Origin: Sipunculus nudus
Taxonomy: Eukaryota; Annelida; Sipuncula; Golfingiida; Sipunculidae
Direction: 5' to 3'
NCBI GenBank assembly: GCA_026874595.1
Contig: CM049312.1
Location: forward strand, 28,476,456 to 28,540,455
DNA length: 64,000 nucleotides
Positions 25,401 through 36,020 of this stretch are shown here, in pieces. Each line of letters opens with the position of its first letter. The first letter of the stretch is position 1. The notes under the pieces were generated by a model. The model was not told the DNA's origin and did no database searches. It saw nothing but the letters and a program-made list of their open reading frames with translations. The position numbers and the translations under genes were made by a program.

Positions 25401-27369
25401 GCTTCATGCCTTGATAAAGAGGAACAAACACAAATTTTAATCTAGTTTCCAGGATACCGGCATGAGTAAAACTTAAAGGTGTCTTAAAGGGGCCTATTCC
25501 GGAATCTGACGTCACTTAACTGAAGATTATCCCTTGAACCGAACACATTCAACAAAGGCTTTTGGTGGCAAGTTATACAAACAAGAGTCTTGTAAGTTGT
25601 GTTTTGCAAATAATGTCCTGTCAGCTTCACGAATGCAACCATTGACCTTCAGTTCCAAGGCTTTTATTTTTGTCAACATGAGCGTTTGTACCATGTTTAC
25701 AGAAAGCTTGTATTTAAACAAGCCCATACATCCATCACAGAGGTGTTATAAGATCCTTCCTGAGCAGGAATTACCTAAATGTCATTAATATTTCCGCAGG
25801 GTAAGTCGGAAAGCAGGTAAATTCAATAGACAAGCTAAAGACAAGCTGACTTAAATGCATTTAATTATTTCTTTGAAGGCAAAAGCAATGATCAATGACA
25901 ATAATACCGAGGAGACACTTTTCTTTGTTGGTCTGATTCTTGGCCCTGTCCAATGCCTGGTGTCGAGACAACGAGATACTTGATAAACAAAGCAGCGGTT
26001 AAAACGAAGGAGGTCTGGACCGACCGCTGAGTGAGGAGTTTGATGGGACATTTATTGTCATGGTGTGGGTTCAATGCCGCTCAGACATCCAGAGGACTAT
26101 TCCTCATTATGTCCTGATAGAGTTAACAGGATTGTGCTTAAATATATTTTTTTAATCTAAAAATTATATTTATAAATTAAATATTTGCATTCAGCACATA
26201 CCTTTATATATAAGAGTTGTACGGATCAATGAAGAAGACACTTGAAGGAAATAACTACTTCCAACCAGAAGAGTATGCACTTTTCTCCATTCACGTGTTT
26301 GTGTGTTTGTGTTTGTTCACATCATAACCCCCGCGACGGAATTTCAGGGCATTTTGGGAATGGGCCAATGAAATGGTGTGGATCCGGCACATGATCCGGA
26401 TTCAGAAACATTGAGGAATATTCACAAATGTAGAGTCACTTATGTACGAATGTACCTTACAATATGGACCGAACAAGTGAAAGCAAACACGTTTCTTGGA
26501 TCATCCAACAATATGGACTCATCCCTCCCGCAAGGCGGATGCCTGCATTCCTTAAGATGAAGATTTTTAGTTTTTTTTATGGTGTGGCCCCAATGCCGGG
26601 CAAACACGCAGAGGACTATTCCTAATATCGCCCTTTTAGAGAAAGCAGTTGAACACATGGCGATTGTGATATAAAATAGTATTGCATAAAGAACATACCT
26701 CTGGCGTTGTAACGAATTCGAGAAGAGGACGTTAAAATGAAATAATTCATATAGTGAAGCTGTGTTCCCATATGCGCGTATATTCGTGAACATAAAAGCT
26801 CATATGATTTTTGTATCTGTGCCCGACAGCGTATGTGCGTATATATGCGTGAAAATGGTAACTGGAGCGATTTCATACAAAGGGTATGCGTGAACTAAAG
26901 GATTCGAGGTAAAATTACCCACTTAACCATCTTCTTTAGGAAGACCTGGTAGATAAATAGTTCCAATGTATGAGTCTGCCCATTCGGCTTATCAATGCAG
27001 ATACGCACACATGATAACATAGCTATTTTCAACGCATATAAGCAGATACGCACCACGCGCACAGCTTTACACTCATAATAATTAATATAGACGTCTTTAA
27101 TTCTCCTCCACACAGATGTATTCAGCAACGTTTTACACCATGAGCAAGGCAGCCGTGAACCAAATGACCGCCTGCCTGGCACAAGGTTTGCTTTCATATT
27201 ATTATTTTTGTTGGGGATTAAAGGGGCCTATTCTGATATCTGAGGTCCAAAGTTTATACCTTTAACCTTTTATAGAAAAAAATAGGCCGGAAAATGCCGA
27301 TCCAAACGTACACAAGCTGTTCATTTTATTTATGTTCACGTGTGTATAATACGTTTATTTAAGGAAAAG

Positions 27370-27438
<69 letters not shown>

Positions 27439-30003
27439 GACAGAGAGAGAGAGACAGAGAGAGAGAGACAGAGAGAATATCATGTGCGAGAATATAATTT
27501 GTAGAATCCAAAATCAGATAACTGAAAAGGTTAATTTAAGCTTTAAAGAGATGAGATCAGTATATTTTTATTTTTCATCAGTATACTTTTATTTCCAGAC
27601 TTGGGTGTTCAAGGTGTAAGAGTGAACGCGGTCAGGTAGGAATGTCTGAAAATATTCAGTTGATTAAGAAAATGTGAGCACTATTTTCATTTATGCGTTT
27701 ATTTGTAATTGCTTCGTTCATATGAAACAGCTCAGTCCCTTCCTGTCATATTTCTTCAATGGAATATCCGTATATTAAAGTAAATGGAATTTACACATAT
27801 TTGACATTAACAAAAACACATCGTTTTAGGTCAAAATAATGACGTAAAGTTTACAAAATGACCAGCTTGTTTGGTACATTGCAGCCCAGGTGTCATAAAG
27901 ACAGATATATTCCGTCGGTGCGGCATTCCGCCAGAGGATTTGGAAAAGGTAAGACTCATGTCCAGGCAGTATATTATAAAAAAAAATTAAGTTAACGTCT
28001 CTTGGGCTTTTACACCTGACCCTAATGGCTCATCCGGCCCGGAGCTGATCCCCGTTTCGGTAGCGTGAGGCGACTAAGGAGTTAAACTCCTCCTGGATGG
28101 GACACCAGTCCATCGCAAGTTATCTTCCCAGTATTACTCATTTCTACTGCAGGGTAGACAGAGGCACAATTGCAGTTGGGACCTTGCCTAAGGGTCTTGG
28201 CACGGTGGGAGTCTGACCGGGATTGGAACTTACGACCTAACGATCATGAGCCCGGCACTTTAAACATAACACCATCGCCCCCACTTATATTATATAGGTT
28301 ATATATTCATTATTGTAGCGAATATTCGAATCCGAGTTCGATAAACCTATCGAGTACTCGTGATTATAGATACCCTCATTGAATAACCGATCTATTACAC
28401 TACCACATTGTTCCCACTTTATTGACCAAAATGACTTTACGACATTATTATGAAATTATTATCGTGGCAATGCATCCGTCTCTAGCAAAACAGGAACGGT
28501 CACCAGTTGGCCCGGCATGTAACACGGTACAACCAGTACTGCGAGGCCGTATCAGCGTTATAAATAAATGTAACAATACTGCCGGGGGCGGTCTCGGGCT
28601 CAGCTCGGCCTACTTGTGACGCGTTCTCTTGATATGAAATATTTTTTAATGAGACCAGATCAAGGTTTTGAAATCATTTCATGATGTATATCAATTATAA
28701 TGCAAAGGCATATAGTGTTTTATGTCATTTCTTGTGAGAACGATCACTTTTGAACGACGCAATATCTTTTTCATGAATTTTTAAAATTTGATATTGACCT
28801 TAACCTTTAACGTACAATAAGCTGAAATTAAAAAAAAATCGAACCCCATAACGTTTCAATTATTGCATATTTTATGTCAAATTTGACAAATTTCATACAC
28901 GAATTGTTCAACCGAGCTCTCGGATGAGTTCAAGGTCAAATAATCGGAACTGTTGATTATTGTTTCTAGGACTTATTGTTTATGTCGTAACTTGTGAGGC
29001 ACTCAATATTTTTTAATAAAATTTGAATTGTTTCTACCAATATTGAACAATTTTAAAAACTTTCACTTGGACGTCAATTTTCAAGGTCAAATAAGCCGAA
29101 TTTTTAAAAAAATGTAAACTCAATTACTTTTAAAGTATTGCATATTCTTTCCTCAAATTTGATACACAAGTTGTTTCAACCAAAATCTCAAACAGGGTAG
29201 TAAACTGGTAACCTTGACTTTCATATTCACGGTCAAATTAACCGAAATTGATTTTTTTTACGAACACTTATTTTTTTTAATACTCGATATATTTTAATGA
29301 ACAATGATATGCGAATTGTTTCTTACAAACTCCCGTTAGAGTTTGATAACCGGGGACCTTGATCTTTATAACAAAGGTCAAATTTAATAAGATGTTTTCC
29401 ATGAACACTACAACTTTCCAACCAATCAATTTTTTTCATGAAATTTTATATATGAATTGTTTCCACCAATATCCCAGATAAGTTCGAGAACTGGTCACCT
29501 TGACCTTCATCATCAAGGTCAAATCTTCATAATTTTAGGATTTTTTTATAACCCCACAACTTTTGAAGTAGTCCACATGCCTTCCATTAAATTTGCCGAT
29601 GTGGCCCAACAGTAGGGGAGACATGTATCTCTTTTTCCGACTGCAACAACAAACAGATTTTAGTTTTAACATATTTTATTGTTCTGCTGTTTATAGAAAA
29701 TACTGACTTAGCCACAATGTTTGTCAGAAATTAACTTTAACAGATGGCACACTAAAATAAAATCATGCAGTCTTCCACTTCAATTTCTCTGATTCTTGTT
29801 CGAATTTGATTCATTTTCAGTTCTATGATATGCAGAAGTGGCTCCAACCGATTTGTCGTCATGGAGAAGCAGATGAGGTTGCCCAGGCGATCGCTTTCTT
29901 GGCTTCCGATGCGGCAAAATTTATAAATGGTGCTCTACTTCCGGTTGATGGAGGTCGCTCTCAATTAACGCCAGTGTTTGTATCTGGACCGCTTATTGTG
30001 TAA
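13165..30003 (+). CDS. Short-chain dehydrogenase/reductase, complete nine-exon gene (SDR copy B)
   Basis: Coding exons: 13165-13207, 15831-15970, 18804-18896, 23524-23662, 24148-24188, 27116-27185, 27599-27635, 27885-27948, 29821-30003. They add to 810 nt, 269 residues plus TAA, with matching phases and GT..AG at every intron. A classical SDR: cofactor loop TGASSGIG (14-21), NNAG (94-97), catalytic Asn119 (NVRG), Ser146, Tyr159 and Lys163 (YTMSK), NAVSPG (185-190) and a late VDGG. It should be an NAD(P)(H)-dependent oxidoreductase, closest in style to FabG-like 3-oxoacyl reductases; the substrate cannot be told. No signal peptide or membrane segment, so probably soluble. The ATG is the first after the promoter; a second ATG at 13171 is an alternative start. 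Copies A, C and D of the same family flank it. Confidence 0.92.
13420..13470. repeat. (TA)n microsatellite in intron 1
   Basis: About 25 TA units. Confidence 0.95.
14450..15600. repeat. Dispersed repeat in intron 1
   Basis: It starts near tttttagctcagctgactg and ends near gctgagcgtcatgaccca, followed by tgggtca. The inside holds several rounds of a block with gggcacaaattgtatcc, tagaatcttc and aaattaggtca. Related blocks occur at 22130-23145, 33030-33577 and, as the end motif alone, at 18290 and 18465. It is a multi-copy family in the introns of this cluster. No coding potential seen; class unknown. Confidence 0.65.
15831..15970 (+). CDS. SDR copy B exon 2
   Basis: 140 nt after acceptor tttttgcag, donor gtaaaa. 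Encodes the rest of the cofactor loop (ASSGIGEETAVLFASFG) through GLSKDN. Exon 2 of copy D (53876-54015) has the same length and phase. Confidence 0.9.
15971..18803. other. Intron 2 of SDR copy B
   Basis: AT-rich. Ends of the dispersed repeat family are at about 18290 and 18465 (gctgagcg..gacccatgggtc type). An open antisense frame at 17371-17599 is listed separately. Confidence 0.6.
17371..17599 (-). other. Unrecognised antisense open frame, possible exon
   Basis: After a splice-acceptor-like ttatttttttag, about 75 codons read on the minus strand with a sober amino acid mix (FFTSDEWEIIKGTIAV, RPCMLLYCKGYHLFVQ) and end in a stop at 17371-17373. No family recognised. It could be the last exon of a gene nested in the intron, a transposon remnant, or chance. 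No companion exons were found. Confidence 0.25.
18804..18896 (+). CDS. SDR copy B exon 3
   Basis: 93 nt, phase 0 at both ends, acceptor ttcctag, donor gtaagt. Encodes MLIAQADVTKEDDVTSMVEK and on to GQLDVL, with the conserved Asp of the adenine-binding site (ADVT). Confidence 0.9.
19661..21959 (+). mobile_element. Repeat block with Helitron-like 3' end
   Basis: The right end has a hairpin (GTGTCG-TTC-CGACAC, 21939-21953) followed by AT and CTAG (21956-21959), then T. A hairpin just before a CTRR end is the Helitron 3' signature. The left side begins with another hairpin, ccccgccacaaagtggccgggg near 19665, followed by a gtccttccgtc-type tract. The true 5' TC end was not fixed. The inside is a tandem array. 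It is non-autonomous, with no Rep/helicase. Helitron assignment is an inference. Confidence 0.45.
19755..21193. repeat. Tandem array of 180-bp units with 4-unit higher-order repeat
   Basis: Eight units of about 180 bp, each starting near acggactttttttcgcaatg and containing tgcctgcagata and gttgacctac. Units 1-4 are repeated as units 5-8: variant bases return every fourth unit, and the special end cagccgtttt occurs at 20476 and 21194, 718 bp apart. Diverged further units follow at about 21575 and 21750. Confidence 0.85.
21960..23145. repeat. Dispersed repeat in intron 3, second copy
   Basis: Pyrimidine tract of the gtccgtctgtcc type (22070-22130), then the same blocks as at 14450-15600 (gggcacaaaccgtaacc, cctgaaattaggtcac), and an end at about 23122 (cagctgagcgtcatgacc). 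It has a C-run at 22265-22280. Non-coding. Confidence 0.6.
23524..23662 (+). CDS. SDR copy B exon 4
   Basis: 139 nt, acceptor ctcttcag, donor gtcagt. Encodes VNNAGMAAGS at the start and MNTNVRGVVMLTHKAAPYL near the end. It carries the structural NNAG motif and catalytic Asn119. Confidence 0.92.
24148..24188 (+). CDS. SDR copy B exon 5
   Basis: 41 nt between tccacag and gtaagt. Encodes (G)NIINVSSFSGSRP with catalytic Ser146. Confidence 0.9.
24189..27115. other. Intron 5 of SDR copy B
   Basis: No exon seen. A 26-bp stretch at about 24419 (ccctctgacattacgac and on) recurs at about 52664 in copy D's intron. About 25930-26045 is related to the repeat near 3760-3850. Confidence 0.5.
27116..27185 (+). 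CDS. SDR copy B exon 6
   Basis: 70 nt between ccacacag and gtttgc. Encodes MYSATFYTMSKAAVNQ and on to LAQ. It has the catalytic YxxxK pair, Tyr159 and Lys163. Confidence 0.92.
27372..27475. repeat. (TA)n followed by (GA)n microsatellite in intron 6
   Basis: About 33 TA units with one interruption, then gagaga/gacagaga runs. Confidence 0.95.
27599..27635 (+). CDS. SDR copy B exon 7
   Basis: 37 nt between tttccag and gtagga. Encodes (D)LGVQGVRVNAV and two bases of Ser188. Confidence 0.88.
27885..27948 (+). CDS. SDR copy B exon 8
   Basis: 64 nt between cattgcag and gtaaga. Encodes SPGVIKTDIFRRCGIPPEDL and on to EK. The PG motif and T-x-I/F loop sit over the cofactor in this family. Confidence 0.9.
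28015..28285 (-). mobile_element. SINE-like repeat in intron 8
   Basis: On the minus strand the head resembles a degenerate tRNA (box-B-like gttccaatccc near 28225). The rest contains gatgggacaccagtccatcg, a block I know from widely spread invertebrate SINE/LINE-tail repeats. Target duplication not identified. Confidence 0.55.
28286..29820. other. Rest of intron 8
   Basis: AT-rich; diverged tandem blocks with caaggtcaaat and gaccttga recur about every 100-150 bp between 28780 and 29530. No gene recognised. Confidence 0.5.
29821..30003 (+). CDS. SDR copy B exon 9 (last)
   Basis: 183 nt including TAA, acceptor cattttcag. Encodes FYDMQKWLQPICRHGEADEV and on to the VDGGRS motif, with a C-terminal tail ending SGPLIV. 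Copies A and C have diverged versions of this exon. Confidence 0.92.
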   Translation, partial: FYDMQKWLQPICRHGEADEVAQAIAFLASDAAKFINGALLPVDGGRSQLTPVFVSGPLIV

Positions 30004-30307
30004 TTGTCACCATCTATATTAAGGTTTCAATACAGCCCTACAATTTTTACCCCGAGGGTATAATACTGTTTTCACACCTTTCCTTTGGCTGAAAAAATGG
30101 ATGTGACATCTCCTTTTTCTCCCATTGCCTAATTAATCTTCTGTTTTGCCTTTCTGTGGCGTTTAAAAGTTAGATAAAACTTAATGGACGGTCATGCAAT
30201 TATAAAACCACGAATAGACAGGATCAACTACGCTTTACTTTTGTTGGTCTGCATCCTTGCATCAGCATCAGAGTGAGTTAAAGTGCGCTGCTTATATGAA
30301 ACGTTTA

Positions 30308-30313
30308 AATAAA
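30308..30313 (+). terminator. Possible polyadenylation signal of SDR copy B
   Basis: AATAAA about 305 bp after the stop codon. Other AATAAA-like sites occur downstream, so this is only the nearest. Confidence 0.4.
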
Positions 30314-32207
30314 GATGTCTTACCTGCCGTACGATATAATTGTAAAACTTTCATATGTTTGATATTTGTCCTCGGGTGTATTTTAAATGTGAATATATAC
30401 TCTTTCATATATCACTATTTTATACGACTTTAAGAATACGCTCATGTTTATCAAATATATTCTGTAAAGATTTCAGAGCGCAATTCAAAAACAGCAGTAC
30501 ATCTAAACGGGTCATCCTGTCAGTGTGAAAATTAATGTATAAATAATGAATGAATAAAATGCTTCTCTTACGTTTAAAGTCAATAAATATCCTGACCATG
30601 TTCGAGAGACTTATCATTTGAGGGAAATATCCCGTGGCAGGTGAATTAATGCATGAGGCCTTATTTGAGATGACGTTGCTTTATTTTGCATATCTACACA
30701 GAATTTCCAGATGAACGTGATTTGTATTATTTAAGAAGAATGAGATTATTTCCTATGGTTAATTTTTATTGGCTGTGACTTATTGTATATTCATTGTTTC
30801 ACGATATATCAGTACCATTGCTGTAAAGTGCGCCATCAAATTTATTCTGTGCTGAACGTTACCAACATGTGCAGCGCAAATCGCAACACAAATCATCACC
30901 GATGACATTCGCGAATAATAGTAAAACAGATATTAGTGCTGACGTCATGTGATTATTTGAGGACAAATTTATTTTCCTTTTGAACACATAATAACAACTT
31001 ACACAGGCTCACGTCCTAAAGTGTGTAAATATCAGAATTTGATTTGAATGTGACTCGGTGCATTATAATTCGAATCCAAATGTTTCAAATAAAATTCAAA
31101 TGGTAATGCAATATACTCTGAACCCACTGTAGTACAATGAGACACTGATCAAGTAGAACACATTGCTCACATTTTATTTTCAATGGTACAGGAGCAAGCA
31201 TTGTTTTTGATGGTTATAATGATAATGGTGTACGAAAAATATTCATCCTTGCCGATTTATAGATTAAATATATAGTTAAATGTTAAGGATATTGTCTCTC
31301 CATAAGTCTAGCTGGATATATTAATGCCAGATATGGCACACAGATCAGTGCGTCGTGCCATGAAAAAAGTCATGTGAGTCTTCTTAATAATGGCGGTCCC
31401 CAGACTCTCTACTTATAAAAAAACTGCATTTTCTGGTGCATGGCGATACTAAGTGCTCGCTTGTATAGACAGTGCGCATCATCATTGCGTCGTTTGGACG
31501 GGAACACAGAGATAAGTAGTAAATGTGATTTATGCTCACTCGCCACACTCGTACACAAATGACAGAAATTTAAGATATGTGAAAAGGGCCCCGTGGGACC
31601 AGTTAAAAAAATGTTTTATTTTATTACAAAAGGGAACAGAGGGTTAATAAATGACGATACCCCTCTGTTGATTATTAAGTACAAATAATCAATGCATGAT
31701 AGGGCCGAATCGACATAGGCCGCTGAACGATGTAAGCACCCCCTCCCCCCCCCCCCTCCCAACCACAGGGAGAGATGGGGAGAAAAAAGATGTTAAGTGC
31801 CACAAGCAATTTGCAGACTTGTACTACTGAATATAAACCCCGAACATGAATCAATAAATGATTAACAGAGTTGGAACCTGCAGGGTCTGCTGATGACGTA
31901 AATAGTTACAGATTCCAATATTTTAACTGAAAGGAGAACCTGTAAAGCTCAACACACAGTAGTTACTCAGATGAGTTCACTACTGTTTAACTTCTAAATT
32001 CTTAATACATATATACATATTAGAACTTAATGCAGCAGATACCCACTTGTGATCACCACTGGACTAGGACCTAATGAATATATTTGAATATAATGGAGCA
32101 TTTACCCACTTGGGATCACCACTGGACCAGAAATAGAGCAACTACCCCTTGGGATCACAACCTTCATTGAGAGGTTACAACATACAACTGAATACTGAGC
32201 AGGTCAG
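30314..32207. other. Intergenic between SDR copies B and C
   Basis: No gene recognised. A C-rich run lies at 31739-31760. Confidence 0.55.
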
Positions 32208-32210
32208 TGG

Positions 32211-32398
32211 CGGATCCAGAGGGGGTGGGGGTCTGCCCCCCCCCCCCCTTTTGAGCGCACACAACCCTTTTTTAGGGTTCTGATCTAAATTTGGGGGCCT
32301 GGATCCCCTCCTTGCCGGACCAGATGACTCTTTTTAGATTTTCTTTTAGTCCTCCTAGGTTGGATCCTCCCCTTTCCGAAATCCTGGATCCGCCCCTG
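32211..32398. repeat. Short interspersed repeat with GGATCC ends, second copy
   Basis: Same family as 4600-4793: starts gtggcggatcca, ends tggatccgcccctg. It ends 4 bp before exon 1 of copy C, where its promoter should be. Confidence 0.65.
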
Positions 32399-32402
32399 TA
32401 AG

Positions 32403-32439
32403 ATGTCGTCTTTGAAAGTTAAAGTAGATTTGATCAAAG
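32403..32439 (+). pseudogene. SDR copy C: damaged exon 1
   Basis: 37 nt, the same length as copy D exon 1 (52053-52089), followed by the same donor gtaggtt. It reads MSSLKVKVDLIK where D reads MSSFRDKVILIT; Lys replaces the Thr of the cofactor loop. With the broken later exons and a repeat in place of the promoter, copy C is a pseudogene. Confidence 0.75.
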
Positions 32440-33029
32440 GTAGGTTAACATCCCACCCCTTGAAGACGTAGGACGTGTTCTAGGTTAAAATTTCCGTTGT
32501 ACTCATATAATTTTTTGGATGTATTGCTCCATTTTGAAGTCATAGACACTGTTAGTCATGATTGTCGTCGATTATTCTCTTGTAACTGCAAGAATGATAC
32601 TATTTGGTTTTAGAGGTCGAGGCGTTTATATTGTCCCGCACAATGTTAAAAATAGAAACGTTACCCATGTATTATGAAAGCAATACAATTTGAAAAAAAA
32701 ATGCAAATTTAATCCAGGTTTTAGTGAAATATTGGCCGGTTATTTGTGAAACATAAATTCCTGAAATCGTGTAATGTACAATGATCACTAATAACTTTAA
32801 GCTGTATGGCATTGATTTTACAATCAATTTGGTCTTAATTTCATTATTACATACTTTTATATTCATTTAATAGCTGCCCTTATATAACAGTCAATGCATA
32901 TTTGGTGTTAGGTTAGCAATTGTATTGCAGCTGGTACGTGCTGATAACATTTTGAGTAACATCATTTCATGGGGAAAAAAGAATTAAAAAAAATGTAAGG
33001 TATTATAAGTGCTAACATAAGTGTTTTAT

Positions 33030-33577
33030 CTGTGTCACAGAAGCTCCAGTATCTGAATAACTGATGCATCGATCGCAATGATTCTTTGCGTGAATATTGA
33101 TCATAGAATGGTGGCGCTCCCTTTATATTTTGGATTTTTACACGTTTTTCTCTTTTTTTGAGACCATCAAATGAAATGGACGTCCATTAACAAGGCTCAA
33201 ATCGTTACCGTTCGTTCTAGAATCTTCTACAATCACACCGAGGCAGGTCACTAACAAATCTTCTCAGAGACCTAAAATTAGGTCCCTGGTACCCATATCC
33301 TTTTGGCAATTGGGCTCGTAAGTACCCACAGGAATAATTAAAAATATAATACAAAAACTCTAGTATGTGAATAACTAATGCACTGATGGCTATGATTCTT
33401 TGCATGCATATTGATTATGGAGTGTTTCATCAGTTCCTTTAGACTTGTGGCGCAATATGTATTTTTGTTAATGTTTACGCATTTTTTTTCTCTATTTTTG
33501 AGACCTTTAAATGAAGCGTCATCTGAAAACAGGGCACAAATTGTCAATGTTTGAGCTAGAATCTTCTAACTTATCAT
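33030..33577. repeat. Dispersed intron repeat, third copy, target of the LTR insertion
   Basis: Blocks like those at 14450-15600 (taaaattaggtc, gggctcgtaagt, ttttgagacc). It stops at the LTR boundary, and a later part of the same repeat reappears after 39297 (tatcctccgagttatggggc), so the retroelement landed inside it. Confidence 0.65.
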
Positions 33578-34341
33578 TGTTACGGAACCTTATAGCAACA
33601 AATCACGTGGTCGTGAGCATAAATTTTGTTAAGGAGATAAATAAAATCAGATTCTGTAACACTAGGCAGCGTGAAATATTAAGGGGAATGAATAAAGTCA
33701 GTGCTTTTTGTTAACAAATAATTATAATTTATTCTTAAAAAATGCTAAAATGTACAGTACCAGAGAGTCCGGATCCTAGGCTTTTCTGGATACCACCACA
33801 AAGTCCTTTAAAACGTATAATCCAGATGAAACGTTCACGTAAATCTTCTCAGAGAATAATATTCCAATTCAATCTTGAAATCAATTTGTTGAAATCAAAA
33901 AGTGAAAATCTGCTAATAATCCCAAAGGCACACTGAAGACTGTATATCTGTTACAAATGTCGAAGAATATCTATAAGTTCTGCAATCATCGGAAAGGCCC
34001 ACAAAACTGACTCACACTCTTCCGTGTCCGCTGGATTTTTTTTCTCTTTCTCCTCTTCTAAACACAGCCTCTATTTATAACATTTTCATCCGAAAATTCT
34101 GGAAATGGTAAACTCCATAGAACAATACACACGTTACAGGAACAGACTTGAAACATCGAGAGCAAAGAATGCTGTGTTTTTGCACTTCAGTCCCCCACGT
34201 GGGCCAGGCCAACTCGCATGGCAACGAACTATGCTTGCGCTACACGATTCAGAATGTAACACTCCTGTGCACAATAAACCAGGGCCTGCCCAACACGAAT
34301 CAGAATGCCAACAGCGCACAATAAAAGAGACACCTGTAACA
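33578..34341 (-). repeat. 3' LTR of the integrase-first element
   Basis: 764 bp. On the minus strand it begins TGTTACAGG and ends CCGTAACA. The outer part matches 39030-39297. Confidence 0.85.
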
Positions 34342-34353
34342 CTCCCCCTCCTG
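34342..34353 (-). promoter_or_regulatory. Polypurine tract of the integrase-first element
   Basis: Minus strand AGGAGGGGGAG directly before the 3' LTR. Confidence 0.75.
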
Positions 34354-34479
34354 TATGAAAAAAAGAAAGTTTTCAAAAAAAATCTTTCTTTTTACGATCA
34401 CAATCACTAAATTTAAACTATTTCAAAAATCATCTTATTCACAACATTACATAAACATCTCATTTATAACATTTCATAA

Positions 34480-35060
34480 ACATATCAATAAGCAATCAGC
34501 AAGTACATTGTCTTTCCCTTTAAGGTGTCTGATTTCAAGATTATAATCCAGTAAAAAGAAACTCAAACCTCAACAACCTTTGATTTTTATACTTTAACTT
34601 GTTCATGAACGTGAGGGGATTGCTATCAATCAAGACAATGATAAGTTTACCTGAGGAAGTAACATAAACTTCAAATGGTTGCAATGCCAAAATCAAAGCC
34701 AAACAATCTTTTTCAATGGTGGAGTAGTTTTATCTGGTTTGCATTAAATTTTCTAGAAAATAACAAATTGGATGATCTATGTCACCACTGCCTTCTTGTA
34801 ACAACACAGCACCAGCAGCAGTATCACTAGCATCTACAGCTAACTTAAAAGGTACAGAAACGTCTGAAGTTGCTAAAACTGGAGAACTTTTCACAATTGC
34901 CTTCAAATTCTGAAATGCATTTTCACACTGAACATTCCATACAAACATTTCTTTCTGCTTTAACAAATTAGTCAAAGGTTCAGCTACAGCAGTAAAATTT
35001 GGACAAAACTTCCTGTAGTAGCATACCATACCAAGAAAACGCATTATTTGCTTTTTGTTT
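34480..35060 (-). pseudogene. pol: RNase H domain and RT thumb
   Basis: Minus strand: MRFLGMVCYYRKFCPNF (RT thumb), then FKLAVDASDTAAGAVLLQ with the first RNase H Asp, then after a break NYSTIEKDCLALILALQPF and, near 34490, GKDNVLADCLS. These are the usual Gypsy RNase H blocks. It follows RT directly and is the last coding part before the LTR; no integrase follows it, as would be normal for Gypsy elements. Confidence 0.85.
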
Positions 35061-35969
35061 TCTCGTCTAGGAAATGCAGAAATAGCACTTACTTAAGCAT
35101 CAACAGGTTTTACCTGACCCTGCCCTACAATATGACCCAAAAATGTTATTTGTGCATGACAAATCTCAGATTTGACTAAGTTAACGGTCAGACGTGCTTC
35201 ACGGAGTCTTTCGAAGAGGTCGCAAAGAATTGCAGATGTTCCTCCCAGGTGTCGCTGTACACGATGAGGTCATGAATATATGCGTCGCAGCCCTGAATGT
35301 CCTTGACAACCATATGGATGAATCACTGGAACGTGGCTGGCGAGTTCTTCATGCCAAACGGCATAACTTTATACTGGTGGAGTTCTTGCGACGTCACAAA
35401 TGCGGACACTTATTTCGCTCGTTCTGTCAGCGGAACTGGCCAGAATCGGGAACGTGTCAGTCTTGGTGACAGGGTTCAGTTTTCGATAATCTGTGCACAT
35501 ACGGTAACTTCCATCAGGTTTTGGCATAAGAATACAAAATGAACACCAGGTGCTGTTTACTAGGTTCAATAAAATCATTGTCCAGCAAATATTGAACCTT
35601 ATCTTGTATATATTTTTGCTTTTCTGGATTAAGTCTATAAGGATGCTGCTTGACTGCGCTTGCCTCACCAACATCAACATCATGGCAGTATATGTTAGTT
35701 CGCGTTAGAATGTCACTAAACAAATGTTCATAATTCTGCAGCAGGTTCTTGAGGTCTTGTTGTTGTTGTGCGGTAAGGTGTGACAGTTTGTCATCCAGAT
35801 TGTTAAGCACGTCTGAGTTTTTTAGTGGTACTGTTCCACACTGAATATCTACATCACACTTACAATCGGTATTTACTTTAACTGGGTCAGGGTCAGTTTT
35901 TACACAAGTAACAGCAGTAACATTATGTACAACATCTGTGCTATTTCTGTCAGAATATGGTTTCAACAT
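35061..35969 (-). pseudogene. pol: Reverse transcriptase
   Basis: Minus strand: KQHPYRLNPEKQKYIQDKVQ, LLDNDFIEP, PKPDGSYRMCTDYRKLNPVT, then SPATFQ (near 35335) and YIHDLIVYSDTWEEHL (35280-35235). The catalytic box, normally YIDDL, reads YIHDL: the first Asp is His (codon 35272-35274), so the enzyme would be inactive even if the frame were open. Frameshifts lie near 35600-35500 and later. The segment YEHLFSDI..N before the palm is typical of Gypsy RT. Confidence 0.88.
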
Positions 35970-36020
35970 GTTAACATGGCACAGTCGTATTTTCTTACGC
36001 CTATCTGGAGTTAACAGTAT

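Noticed and set aside
34105-34410. 101-codon + frame
   Set aside because: It lies in the 3' LTR of the minus-strand element and has no motif.
35194-35542. + strand frames of 80-90 codons
   Set aside because: They are the antisense of the reverse transcriptase on the minus strand.
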